Positions 25,003-32,888 of a DNA stretch of 33,002 nucleotides are shown one piece after another. The notes below the pieces were generated by a model, which had not been told where the DNA came from, made no database searches, and saw only the letters and a program-made list of their open reading frames with translations. The DNA is from an uncultured Lachnoanaerobaculum sp. (GTDB taxonomy: Bacteria > Bacillota > Clostridia > Lachnospirales > Lachnospiraceae). Location of the stretch: the NCBI RefSeq assembly GCF_938015485.1, contig NZ_CALLVU010000092.1, positions 1 through 33,002 of the forward strand. Reading direction: 5' to 3'. Each line of letters opens with the position of its first letter. Positions within the stretch are counted from its first letter, which is position 1. The translations under genes and the position numbers were made by a program.

Positions 25003-25681
25003 ATTATATGGAGTAGGTGTAGGTCCGGGAGATCCCGACCTTATGACAGTAAAGGCTTTAAACGCCATTAAAAAATCAAAAGTTATATGTTTTGCAGGTA
25101 AAAGTGAAGATACATCAATCGCTTTTAATATTGCAAAAAAGGCAATGCTTGAGATAAACAAAAAGAAAAAAGTATGTATTGACTTTCCTATGACTAAAAA
25201 CCAGTATGTGCTTGAAGAGTCACATTCAAAGATATCCTCTCAAATTAAGGAACTTTTAAAAGAAGGTGATGTGGCACTTCTTACACTTGGAGATCCGGGC
25301 ATTTATGCCACATATTCATATATTGCACAAAGGCTTAGAGCTGATGATATAAAGGTGGTTACCATACCGGGAATTACATCTTTCAGCGCTGCTGCTGCAA
25401 AGCTTGGAATACCGCTTACCTTGGCGGATGAAGAACTTCATGTTATTCCTTCATCATATTCTTTTGAGGAAGCCTTCAGTCTGAAAGGTACTTTGGTACT
25501 GATGAAGTCGGGAAAGAGCTATGAAAGTCTGGTATCATATATACGAGAAAATAAGCCGCATTGTGATGTATATATGGTGGAAAACTGCGGTATGGAAAAT
25601 GAAAGACTTTTTGTGGGGGCAAATAACCTTCCTGAAACAAGCGGATATTTTACAACAATTATAGTAAGAGGACTTAAATGA
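24995..25681 (+). CDS. cbiL: Cobalt-factor II / precorrin-2 C20-methyltransferase
   Basis: A 228-aa tetrapyrrole methylase of the CbiL/CobI group. It begins KLYGVGVGPGDPDLMTVKA, the SAM-binding GxGPGxPxL loop of the superfamily. The block LTLGDPGIYATYSYI and GITSFSAAAAKLGIPL follow. In the cobalamin pathway it adds the C20 methyl. It overlaps cbiD by eight bases and cbiH by four, consistent with tight coupling. Confidence 0.93.
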   Translation: MSKLYGVGVGPGDPDLMTVKALNAIKKSKVICFAGKSEDTSIAFNIAKKAMLEINKKKKVCIDFPMTKNQYVLEESHSKISSQIKELLKEGDVALLTLGDPGIYATYSYIAQRLRADDIKVVTIPGITSFSAAAAKLGIPLTLADEELHVIPSSYSFEEAFSLKGTLVLMKSGKSYESLVSYIRENKPHCDVYMVENCGMENERLFVGANNLPETSGYFTTIIVRGLK

Positions 25682-26409
25682 AAAAGATTTATATAGTAGG
25701 TATGGGACCGGGTAAGTATGATCAGATGACAATCGAGGCTGTTAAGAAGATAGAAGAAAGTGATGTTGTCATAGGATATACGGTGTATACAGATCTTATA
25801 AAGGAGATTTGGCCTGACAAAAACTGTCTTTCAACCCCGATGACAAAGGAGTATGACAGATGTGTGCTTGCCTTTGAAGAGGCAAATAAGGGGAAAACTG
25901 TAGCACTTGTCTGCTCGGGAGACGCAGGAGTCTACGGCTTATCGGGACTTATGCTTGGTATTTCGCCGCAGTATGGGCAAGTGGAGGTAAAGACTGTAGC
26001 CGGTGTAACTGCGGCACTTTCAGGTGCGGCACTTATAGGAGCACCGCTGATACATGATTTTGCGGTAATCAGCCTTAGCGATCTTTTAACACCTTGGGAA
26101 AAGATAGAAAAGAGACTGGAATGTGCCGCAATAGGAGATTTTTGTATCTGTCTTTATAATCCAGGCAGTAAAAAGCGTGCAGACTATCTTGAAAAAGCCT
26201 GTGAAATACTTTTAAAGTATAAGAGTGCTTCTACTCCATGTGCAATAGCAAAGAATATAGGAAGAGACGGAGAGGAATATACCGTCTATACATTAGAGGA
26301 ATTAAAAGATATTAAAGCCGGAATGTTTGAAACCGTATTCATAGGTAATTCAATGACAAAGGTAATTGATAACAAGCTTGTAACTCCAAGAGGCTATACC
26401 AATGAGTAA
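25678..26409 (+). CDS. cbiH: Cobalt-precorrin-3 C17-methyltransferase
   Basis: A 243-aa tetrapyrrole methylase of the CbiH/CobJ group that adds the C17 methyl with ring contraction. Family features are IVGMGPGKYDQMT at the start, VIGYTVYTDLI, TPMTKEYDRC, VCSGDAGVYGLSGLM and AVISLSDLLTPWE with CLYNPGSKKR. The SLSDLLTPW block separates CbiH from the other methylases. Starts and stops overlap both neighbours. Confidence 0.94.
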   Translation: MKKIYIVGMGPGKYDQMTIEAVKKIEESDVVIGYTVYTDLIKEIWPDKNCLSTPMTKEYDRCVLAFEEANKGKTVALVCSGDAGVYGLSGLMLGISPQYGQVEVKTVAGVTAALSGAALIGAPLIHDFAVISLSDLLTPWEKIEKRLECAAIGDFCICLYNPGSKKRADYLEKACEILLKYKSASTPCAIAKNIGRDGEEYTVYTLEELKDIKAGMFETVFIGNSMTKVIDNKLVTPRGYTNE

Positions 26410-27151
26410 AATCCTGATATTCGGCGGTACTACAGAGGGCAGAGAACTTGCAACTGTATGTGATAAACTGAAACTGAATACAATACTTTGTGTAGCCACA
26501 GAGTACGGTAAGGAAGTGTTGCCACAGTTTCATTATGTAAAGGTCAGTGAAAAAAGACTGAATACAGATGAAATAGTAAGTTTGATAGAAGAAAACCGGA
26601 TTGACTGTGTTATAGATGCCACTCATCCCTACGCTTATGAGATTTCAAAAAATATACTTACAGCTATAAAGTCTCTCTCAAAAGAGGTTGAATTTTTCAG
26701 AGTAAAAAGAGAGTCTATGGATGTTACTAAAGGACATAATCTTGAGTTTAGTTCAAATAATGAGGCTATAGAATACCTTTTAAAGACAAAGGGAAATATA
26801 CTCCTTACAACCGGAAGCAAGGAAATCTCACAGTTTGCTAAACTTTGTGACCGTATATTTGCAAGAGTACTCCCAAGCGTGGATTCTATAAACGCCTGTA
26901 TAAGCGCAGGTGTGGCATCTAAAAATATAATAGCTATGCAAGGTCCGTTTTCAAGAAACCTGAATGAAGCAATAATAAAGGAATTACACTGTAAGTATCT
27001 TGTTACAAAGGTTTCAGGCAAGAGCGGAGGTTTTGATGAAAAGATAGAAGCCTGTGAGAATACAGGTTGTATACCTGTAATTATATTGCCGCAATCAGAG
27101 GTTGTAGGAATAAGCCTTGAAGAATGTATACAAAATATAAAAAATCTTTAA
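26402..27151 (+). CDS. cbiJ: Cobalt-precorrin-6A reductase
   Basis: A 249-aa NAD(P)H-dependent reductase of the CbiJ/CobK family, reducing the macrocycle of cobalt-precorrin-6A. Features are the N-terminal ILIFGGTTEGRELA nucleotide loop, IDCVIDATHPYA, NILLTTGSKEI and AMQGPFSRNLNEA. The C-terminal part has LVTKVSGKSGGFDEKIEA. It overlaps cbiH by eight bases. The spacing to cbiET is 10 bases. Confidence 0.93.
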   Translation: MSKILIFGGTTEGRELATVCDKLKLNTILCVATEYGKEVLPQFHYVKVSEKRLNTDEIVSLIEENRIDCVIDATHPYAYEISKNILTAIKSLSKEVEFFRVKRESMDVTKGHNLEFSSNNEAIEYLLKTKGNILLTTGSKEISQFAKLCDRIFARVLPSVDSINACISAGVASKNIIAMQGPFSRNLNEAIIKELHCKYLVTKVSGKSGGFDEKIEACENTGCIPVIILPQSEVVGISLEECIQNIKNL

Positions 27152-27161
27152 AGGGGGAAGT

Positions 27162-28370
27162 ATGAATATTAACTTGATAGGAATAGGACTTGGAAACCCG
27201 AATCTTTTGACAAAGTCCGCATATACCGCCATATCAAATTCAAGTATTATAATAGGTGCAAAGAGAATAGTAGATAGTATAAAGTCCGATTTTTCCGATA
27301 AGACTTACTTTACAGAATACAATACCGAAAAAATACTTGATATAATAAAGTCAAATACAGACAGTGAAATAGCTGTGGTGTTCAGCGGTGATATTTCACT
27401 CTTTAGCGGCAGCAAAAAGCTCTTTGAAAGCTTGAAAACTTCTGCTGAATGTAAGATAAACACATATCCCGGAATATCAAGTCTAAGTTATCTTTGTGCA
27501 AAGACAAATACGGATATGGCTAAGGTCAAAATACTGTCTTTTCACGGAAAAGATGAGCTTTTATATCACAATATAGATTCAAATGAGTATACTTTTATAA
27601 TTACATCAAAAGGAGAGGGTGCAAAGGAAATCTGTAGAAAACTTATAAGCTTCGGATTCTTTGACCTTGATGTTACAATAGGTGAAAATCTCTCCTATGA
27701 GAATGAAAGAATCACTACCGCAAGCCCCCATGAATTTCTTGATATGGATATATCTGATTTAAACTGTATGATAATATATAATCCCGACAGTGAGAAGGCA
27801 ATCAGTTTCGGACTTCCTGATGAAGCTTTTGCAAGGGATAAAGTGCCTATAACAAAATCCGAAGTAAGAGCGGTAATATTAAGTAAACTTGATATAAGCT
27901 CTGACAGTATTTGCTATGATATCGGTGCAGGCAGCGGCTCTGTAAGTATAGAGATGTCAAGACTTGCCTATGAAGGTAAGGTATATGCGGTAGAGAAAAA
28001 TCCTTTGGCTGTCGAGCTTATAAAAAAGAATATACATAATTTCAATGCTGAAAATATAGAGCTTATTTTTGCCAAAGCACCTGAGGGCTTGGAGCATATC
28101 CTTGAGGCGGATAAAATATTTATAGGCGGAAGCGGCGGTGAGCTGAATGCTGTAATGGATATAATATTTGCTTCAAAAAAGCATCCTACAATAGTCATCT
28201 CGGCTATTACATTAGAAACGGTTGCACAGATAAGTGATATTTTAAAAAAGGCCAAAGAGTATGGCTATGATACGGAGGTGACTGCAATCAATGTTTCAAA
28301 GTCAAAGGAAGTCGGTACCTACAATATGATGATTGCACAAAACATGGTATTTATAGCAAAGCTTTGGTAG
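27162..28370 (+). CDS. cbiET: Fused cobalt-precorrin-7 C5-methyltransferase / cobalt-precorrin-6B C15-methyltransferase (decarboxylating)
   Basis: A 402-aa two-domain enzyme, equivalent to CobL in aerobes. Residues about 1-200 are a tetrapyrrole methylase (LIGIGLGNPNLLTKSA, VVFSGDISLFSGSKKLFE, YPGISSLSYLCA), corresponding to CbiE. Residues about 210-402 are a Rossmann SAM methyltransferase (ITKSEVRAVILSKL, CYDIGAGSGSVSIEMSRL, VYAVEKNP, IFIGGSGGEL), corresponding to CbiT. It starts at ATG 27162 behind AAAGGGGGAAG. It is the last recognisable cobalamin synthesis gene here; cbiC, cbiF, cbiG, cbiA and cbiP are not in the window. Confidence 0.94.
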   Translation: MNINLIGIGLGNPNLLTKSAYTAISNSSIIIGAKRIVDSIKSDFSDKTYFTEYNTEKILDIIKSNTDSEIAVVFSGDISLFSGSKKLFESLKTSAECKINTYPGISSLSYLCAKTNTDMAKVKILSFHGKDELLYHNIDSNEYTFIITSKGEGAKEICRKLISFGFFDLDVTIGENLSYENERITTASPHEFLDMDISDLNCMIIYNPDSEKAISFGLPDEAFARDKVPITKSEVRAVILSKLDISSDSICYDIGAGSGSVSIEMSRLAYEGKVYAVEKNPLAVELIKKNIHNFNAENIELIFAKAPEGLEHILEADKIFIGGSGGELNAVMDIIFASKKHPTIVISAITLETVAQISDILKKAKEYGYDTEVTAINVSKSKEVGTYNMMIAQNMVFIAKLW

Positions 28371-28390
28371 ATAAATAACGGGGATTGGTG

Positions 28391-29506
28391 ATGGAAGAAA
28401 TAAAGTCATATTGGTACAAGCTACAAAAAGAGTATGAAAGTAAGTATAATGAAAAATTCATAAAGAATTTTGAAAAGTCAAAGGAATATCTTGAAAAAAT
28501 GGAAGGCTATCTGATAAAAAGACTTGATAAAAATACTTTTGATATTGATGCTGTCTGTACACTTGCCTCTGTCAGACTGACTCTTAGATATGCCGAGAGT
28601 GATTGCGGTAAGCTGTTAAAAGATTTTTTAGATAAGTTTTTTAACAGCTTGGATGACAAACAAAAGGCAAGAATATATACAAATATTGCTTTTTATGAGG
28701 ACAACTCTCCACTTTGTCTGAAATACCTTAATATGGCATACAAGTTGAAATCACCTTTTATAGAGACATATAGGGGACTTGGAGAGTACTACTTCAGTCA
28801 ATATCAGGACAATGACTCGTCATACAGTCTTTATCTTGGTAAAAAATATTATAAAATTGCAATGGATATTACAGAAAGTTATGAAGATACTTTCAGTTAT
28901 GCCGTATGTTTATATGAACTTAAAGAGTATAAACAGGCTAAGGATATATTCACAGATCTGTTAAGGCAGTATCCAAACAGAATGAGACTTTTATTAAGCA
29001 TAGCTTATTGTGAAATATTTTTAGGCAATAAGGAAAGTGCAAAAAGATATTTGGAGCAGGTAAAACCTGATGAAGACAGTAACTATTCTTTAAATACCGA
29101 CAATATTTCGGAGTGTGATATCTTTGATGCCTACTATGTAATGGATGAATATGATATCTTTTTAAAATACCTTAATGATGAAGATGTATATACATATTAT
29201 TCTATTTCGGACTGGTACTATTATTTTTATGCTCTTTGGATAAATGATGAAAAGGACTTCTTTAATAAACTTGTGGAAGAAAACCGCAAATATTTTAAGG
29301 ATGCCGTCAAAGAAGCAAAAGAAGATAATGATTATGAAAGCACTCAGGATAGAGAAGAAACTGTTAAAGCATGGGAGAGGGACTCATATTATTTTGAGGA
29401 AATGATATCCCGTATAAAGTCAGGTATAAAAAAGCCTAAAATAAAGCTTTCACTGTATCCTGAGTATTCATGTTATTTGACAGACTGTGTAGTGCATAAG
29501 TTTTAG
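28391..29506 (+). CDS. TPR-like repeat protein of unknown function
   Basis: A 371-aa cytosolic protein. It has no signal peptide or membrane helix and is rich in Tyr, Asp, Glu and Lys. The middle shows tetratricopeptide-like helix pairs, for example AVCLYELKEYKQAKDIFTDLL and LLSIAYCEIFLGNKESAKRYLEQV. Such repeats usually bind other proteins. ATG 28391 follows GGGGA; in-frame TTG and GTG codons at 28385 and 28388 are less likely. It lies 20 bases after cbiET and is the last gene before a terminator, so it probably shares the cobalamin transcript, but nothing in the sequence ties it to that pathway. Confidence 0.7.
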   Translation: MEEIKSYWYKLQKEYESKYNEKFIKNFEKSKEYLEKMEGYLIKRLDKNTFDIDAVCTLASVRLTLRYAESDCGKLLKDFLDKFFNSLDDKQKARIYTNIAFYEDNSPLCLKYLNMAYKLKSPFIETYRGLGEYYFSQYQDNDSSYSLYLGKKYYKIAMDITESYEDTFSYAVCLYELKEYKQAKDIFTDLLRQYPNRMRLLLSIAYCEIFLGNKESAKRYLEQVKPDEDSNYSLNTDNISECDIFDAYYVMDEYDIFLKYLNDEDVYTYYSISDWYYYFYALWINDEKDFFNKLVEENRKYFKDAVKEAKEDNDYESTQDREETVKAWERDSYYFEEMISRIKSGIKKPKIKLSLYPEYSCYLTDCVVHKF

Positions 29507-29533
29507 ACCCTAAAATTAAATATTGTTAAAAAG

Positions 29534-29575
29534 ATCATGGAATTATGAGTTATTATGATTCCGTGATTTTTATTT
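29534..29575 (+). terminator. Intrinsic terminator of the long rel-cbi run
   Basis: ATCATGGAATTAT (29534-29546) pairs with ATGATTCCGTGAT (29555-29567) along 13 pairs, two of them G-T, with an eight-base loop and a TTTTATTTTA tail. It closes the gene run that begins at 10.7 kb. Confidence 0.8.
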
Positions 29576-29588
29576 TAAGTCAAACAGT

Positions 29589-29612
29589 ATACCCAAGGGG
29601 GTTTGGTATAAT
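29589..29612 (+). promoter_or_regulatory. Pseudo-palindrome overlapping an extended -10 box, possible metal-responsive operator
   Basis: ATACCCAA (29589-29596) and TTTGGTAT (29602-29609) form imperfect inverted arms around a five-G run. The right arm merges into TGGTATAAT, an extended -10 box (TATAAT 29607-29612). No good -35 is visible. A repressor at this site would block that promoter. The G-tract layout recalls CsoR/RcnR-family operators, which would suit a cobalt transporter, but no such regulator is in the window. Confidence 0.35.
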
Positions 29613-29629
29613 TTTATAAATATTTGCTC

Positions 29630-29654
29630 TTTATATGTTATAAAAACATATAAA
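29630..29654. repeat. AT-rich inverted repeat, 10-base arms
   Basis: TTTATATGTT (29630-29639) and AACATATAAA (29645-29654) are perfect inverted copies with a five-base gap. No T-run follows, so it is not a normal terminator. It may be a regulator site or chance in AT-rich DNA. Confidence 0.4.
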
Positions 29655-29720
29655 ACGTTAAGTAAACCTAACTATATGAATATCTTTATGTCACTTTTAT
29701 TATAAATATAGAAATTATAC

Positions 29721-29749
29721 TTGATTTTAAGGATATATTGTGGTATTCT
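29721..29749 (+). promoter_or_regulatory. Candidate promoter directly upstream of the cobalamin riboswitch
   Basis: TTGATT (29721-29726) and TATTCT (29744-29749) are 17 bases apart. The predicted start, about 29756, lies four bases before the first riboswitch stem, a close fit. Confidence 0.55.
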
Positions 29750-29756
29750 AAGCATC

Positions 29757-29925
29757 GTTGTACATGGATTTTATGTTTCGACATAGGAAGTTGGGTGAGA
29801 ATCCCACACAGGAACGCTACTGTGATAATAATAGATCCAATATACCACTGCCAAAAGCGGGAAGGTCGGATCTTTCGATATCTTTATCGGAATTTAAGTC
29901 AGGATACATCTATGTACTGATATAT
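29757..29925 (+). promoter_or_regulatory. Cobalamin riboswitch
   Basis: Conserved B12-box features appear in order: GGGTGAGAATCCC with ACAGGAACGCTACTGTGA, then CCACTGCCAAAAGCGGGAAGG, a stem of AGATCC (29832-29837) with GGATCT (29868-29873), and AAGTCAGGATACAT. GTACAT (29760-29765) pairs with ATGTAC (29912-29917) to close the domain. It should sense adenosylcobalamin or a relative and lower expression of cbiQOMN. A weak hairpin (29976-29982 with 29993-29999) and the strong terminator at 30016-30060 form the expression platform. Confidence 0.93.
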
Positions 29926-30015
29926 ATGGAATTTTTCGATCTCAAAAATATCCGGTTAATTTTATAGTTAGTTTTAAGATACTGTTTTTATGGTATCTTG
30001 ATTTTGTATGTAAAT

Positions 30016-30060
30016 AAACTGTATACAATGAGGTCCGAGCCCATTGTATACAGTTTTTTT
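30016..30060 (+). terminator. Riboswitch-controlled terminator, perfect 15-bp stem
   Basis: AAACTGTATACAATG (30016-30030) pairs perfectly with CATTGTATACAGTTT (30042-30056) around an 11-base loop, and the right arm runs into a T tract. It lies 12 bases before the cbiQ start codon and is the likely off switch. Confidence 0.9.
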
Positions 30061-30072
30061 GTAGGAGGTTTT

Positions 30073-30885
30073 ATGGCACATCAGCATGGTGGATATTATT
30101 CCATAGACTTATATGCTTTTCATTCAAAGCTGAAGGGGATAAATCCCGAGTTTAAGTTAATATCCGCTTTAGTTGCACTTGTTTTGACAATTACATTAAA
30201 CAATATATACGTCAGTGCTTATGCTTTTATTACCATGTTTTTTGTAAGTGTTTTGCTTGGCGGTATGGATGCAAAAGAGTACCTTTCAATGTTTATAGCA
30301 CCTTTCAGTTTTATAGTTTTAGCAAGTATCGGTATTGCCGTCGGACTGTCTTTTCATGAAAGCGGAGACTTTAATTTAAAGCTTGGAAGTCTGTATATTT
30401 ATACTTCAAAAGCTCAGATTGTAATGACTCTCAAACTTGTAATAAAGGTATTTGCCTGTGTAAGTATTATGCAAAGCCTGATACTTTCCACGATGCCTTA
30501 TGAGATAATAAATGCTCTCAGAAATATGCATTTACCTAAACTTTTGGTAGAGCTTATGAATCTTATATATAGATTTATATTCATACTTATAGAAAGCTAT
30601 ATGAATATGCAAAACTCGGCCGCTTCAAGACTTGGTTATAGAAATTTCAAAACTTCTATGACAAGTTTCGGAAATATTGCAAGTAATATACTTATAGTCT
30701 CACTGAAAAAAGCCAATGCATACTATACGGCTATGGAAGCAAGGTGCTTTGACGGAGATTTGAATTTTTTGCAGGATGAAAAGAAACTTTACGGCAAAAA
30801 TATATTGGCGGTGTTTTTATTTGTATTATTTATGTTTTTTATATGGATTGTCAGTTTAAAACTCAAGTTTCCATTTGCAGTATAG
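30073..30885 (+). CDS. cbiQ: Cobalt ECF transporter transmembrane subunit CbiQ
   Basis: CbiQ is the T component that couples ATP hydrolysis by CbiO to cobalt movement through CbiM and CbiN. The 270-aa protein has several hydrophobic helices and the coupling motifs in RNMHLPKLLVELMNLIYRF (Ala/Arg-Gly-type helices) and AASRLGYRNFKTS. The N-terminus is histidine-containing (MAHQHGGYYSIDLYAF). I chose ATG 30073, seven to eight bases after GTAGGAGG. A longer reading from TTG 29998 would run through the terminator hairpin and is rejected. Confidence 0.9.
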   Translation: MAHQHGGYYSIDLYAFHSKLKGINPEFKLISALVALVLTITLNNIYVSAYAFITMFFVSVLLGGMDAKEYLSMFIAPFSFIVLASIGIAVGLSFHESGDFNLKLGSLYIYTSKAQIVMTLKLVIKVFACVSIMQSLILSTMPYEIINALRNMHLPKLLVELMNLIYRFIFILIESYMNMQNSAASRLGYRNFKTSMTSFGNIASNILIVSLKKANAYYTAMEARCFDGDLNFLQDEKKLYGKNILAVFLFVLFMFFIWIVSLKLKFPFAV

Positions 30886-30909
30886 TTTTAACATAAGGAG
30901 ATTGGTTAT

Positions 30910-31749
30910 ATGAACGATGTAATATTAAAAGCTGAAAATATTCATTATTCTTATGATAATGATAAAGAAGCTCTAAAGGGTGTTTCCCTTGATATACATG
31001 AAAAAGAACGTTTGGTTATTCTGGGTGCAAACGGCTCCGGAAAGTCGACATTTTTCTTGAATATCAACGGAGTGTTAAAGCCTGAAAGCGGAGCGGTTTA
31101 TTATAAGGATAAGCTTATAGATAAGTCGAGTATCAAAGAGCTTAGAAAAAATGTCGGTATAGTTTTTCAGGATGCCGACAATCAGATAATAGCCTCAAGC
31201 GTAAGGGCGGAGGTAAGCTTCGGTCCTATGAATCTTGGTCTAAGCAAAGAAGAAGTTAAAAAAAGAGTTGATGATGCGCTAAATTATATGAATATTCATC
31301 ATTTGATAGACCGACCTCCTCATTATTTAAGCGGCGGTGAGAAAAAAAGAGTAAGTATTGCCGATATTATCGCCATGGACTCAAAGATAATTATTTTTGA
31401 TGAGCCTACCGCGTCACTTGATCCGAAAAATGTCGCTATATTTGAAGAGGCTCTTGATAAGATGAGCGGTGACGGCAAAACTTTGGTTATATCCACACAT
31501 GATATCGAGTTTGCTTATCGTTTCGCCGACAGAATCGTTGTGTTCTGTGACGGAAATATAATAGCCGACGGTAAGCCTATAGATGTATTAAGTGATAATA
31601 AAGTTTTAAAACAGGCAAACCTTAAAAAGCCTATTCTTCTTGATGTTTTTGATACTCTTGTTGAGAACTCCATAGTTACAAAAGACTGTGTTCCGGTAAG
31701 AAGCGTCGAGGAGTTTAGAGATTTAATTATTTCTCAGGTGAAAGCTTGA
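30910..31749 (+). CDS. cbiO: Cobalt ECF transporter ATPase CbiO
   Basis: A 279-aa ABC ATPase that powers cobalt import. It has Walker A LGANGSGKST, Q-loop VGIVFQDADNQI, signature YLSGGEKKRVSIAD, Walker B IIIFDEPTASLDP and H-loop STHDIEFA. The FQDADNQI segment is typical of ECF-type ATPases. The C-terminal extension of about 50 residues may aid dimer contact. It starts at ATG 30910 behind AAGGAGA, 24 bases after cbiQ. A single ATPase gene fits a CbiO homodimer. Confidence 0.93.
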   Translation: MNDVILKAENIHYSYDNDKEALKGVSLDIHEKERLVILGANGSGKSTFFLNINGVLKPESGAVYYKDKLIDKSSIKELRKNVGIVFQDADNQIIASSVRAEVSFGPMNLGLSKEEVKKRVDDALNYMNIHHLIDRPPHYLSGGEKKRVSIADIIAMDSKIIIFDEPTASLDPKNVAIFEEALDKMSGDGKTLVISTHDIEFAYRFADRIVVFCDGNIIADGKPIDVLSDNKVLKQANLKKPILLDVFDTLVENSIVTKDCVPVRSVEEFRDLIISQVKA

Positions 31750-31779
31750 GTTAATATAAATTTTTTATAGGAGGATTAT

Positions 31780-32532
31780 ATGAAGAGAAAAGAAAAAATT
31801 TTCATGAGTCTGGCAATTTTATTTGCATTCAGTTTTGCACTGCCTTTTAACGGCAACGCTATGCATATCATGGAGGGTTATTTACCTGTAGGATACTGTG
31901 TGGCTTGGGGTCTTATTTCATTACCTTTTTTGATAGCCGGATATCTGTCTATCAAAAAGACTGTAAGTAAGGACAGAAGAACAATTACACTTATAGCTAT
32001 GTCAGGTGCGTTTGTCTTTGTTCTTTCTTCACTTAAGATTCCTTCAGTTACAGGATCTTGTTCACATATGACAGGTACAGGACTTGCAGCCATTCTTTTC
32101 GGTCCGAGTGCGGTAAGTATCCTTGGTATTATAGTACTTATATTCCAGGCAATTCTTTTGGCACATGGCGGTCTCACAACACTTGGAGCAAATACTTTCT
32201 CTATGGCAATAGCAGGACCTTTTGTTTCATTTGCCGTTTATAAGATTTGCAAGAAGGCAAAGGTAAGTGACAATATTTCAATATTCCTTGCAGCATTCCT
32301 CGGTGATTTGCTTACTTATGTTGTTACTTCATTCCAGCTTGCACTTGCTTACCCTATGAAGGAGGGCGGTGTTATGGCTTCTGCAGGAAAGTTCTTACTT
32401 GTATTTGCTCCTACACAGGTGCCGCTTGCTATAATAGAGGGTCTTTTGACTGTAGTTATTATTATCGGTCTCAGAACATATGCACAGTCTGAGCTTAAGG
32501 AAATCGGATTTTTAGAGGGAGGTGCAAACTGA
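31780..32532 (+). CDS. cbiM: Cobalt ECF transporter substrate-binding subunit CbiM
   Basis: CbiM binds Co2+ through its processed N-terminus. The protein has a 27-residue signal peptide (KRKEKIF, then a hydrophobic core ending FNGNA). Cleavage would expose MHIMEGYLP, the conserved metal-binding start with His at the second position. Other family blocks are PSVTGSCSHMTGTGLAAILFGP, LLAHGGLTTLGANTFSMAIAGP and FAPTQVPLAIIEGLLT. About seven membrane segments remain after cleavage. The start ATG 31780 has AGGAGG. The stop overlaps the cbiN start by one base. Confidence 0.95.
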   Translation: MKRKEKIFMSLAILFAFSFALPFNGNAMHIMEGYLPVGYCVAWGLISLPFLIAGYLSIKKTVSKDRRTITLIAMSGAFVFVLSSLKIPSVTGSCSHMTGTGLAAILFGPSAVSILGIIVLIFQAILLAHGGLTTLGANTFSMAIAGPFVSFAVYKICKKAKVSDNISIFLAAFLGDLLTYVVTSFQLALAYPMKEGGVMASAGKFLLVFAPTQVPLAIIEGLLTVVIIIGLRTYAQSELKEIGFLEGGAN

Positions 32533-32843
32533 TGTCAAAGAATAAAAAGATCGTAATAGTTTCACTTATAATAATAGTATTATTGGCACTTGTTCCCCTT
32601 TTAACTCTCAAGAATGCGGAGTTCGGAGGTTCGGATGATGCCGGAAGTCAGGTCGTTTCCGAAATTCAGGGTAAAGAATACGAGCCTTGGTTCACTCCTG
32701 TTATAGAGACACTGATCGGTAAGGAGCTTCCGGGTGAGGTGGAGAGCTTACTTTTCTGTGTACAGACAGGTATAGGCGTCGGCGTCTTTGCATTCTACAT
32801 GGGTAGATTTGTAGAAAGAAAAAAACAGGAAGATAAAAAATAA
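32532..32843 (+). CDS. cbiN: Cobalt ECF transporter small subunit CbiN
   Basis: A 103-aa protein with two transmembrane helices (about 7-26 and 74-92) and an extracellular loop. The loop carries family motifs EFGGSDDAGSQVVSEI and YEPWFTPV, and the second helix follows GEVESLLFCVQTGIG. CbiN stimulates metal loading of CbiM. Its presence marks this as a cobalt rather than a nickel system. It begins TGATG-overlapped with cbiM behind GGAGGTG. It ends just before a strong terminator. Confidence 0.94.
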   Translation: MSKNKKIVIVSLIIIVLLALVPLLTLKNAEFGGSDDAGSQVVSEIQGKEYEPWFTPVIETLIGKELPGEVESLLFCVQTGIGVGVFAFYMGRFVERKKQEDKK

Positions 32844-32850
32844 ACTTATA

Positions 32851-32888
32851 AAAGGATTTTAAGTTCTTGGAGCTTGAAATCCTTTTTT
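32851..32888 (+). terminator. Intrinsic terminator after cbiN
   Basis: AAAGGATTTTAAG (32851-32863) pairs with CTTGAAATCCTTT (32873-32885), one pair being G-T, with a nine-base loop and a T-rich tail. It ends the cbiQOMN transcript. Confidence 0.88.

Noticed and set aside
29738..29967. Two short overlapping plus-strand frames of 60 and 69 aa
   Set aside because: They lie inside the cobalamin riboswitch and its platform, have no ribosome binding site, and their sequence is explained by conserved RNA structure.
29998..30072. Extended N-terminus for CbiQ from a TTG at 29998
   Set aside because: The extension reads through the 15-bp terminator hairpin, and ATG 30073 has an excellent Shine-Dalgarno.
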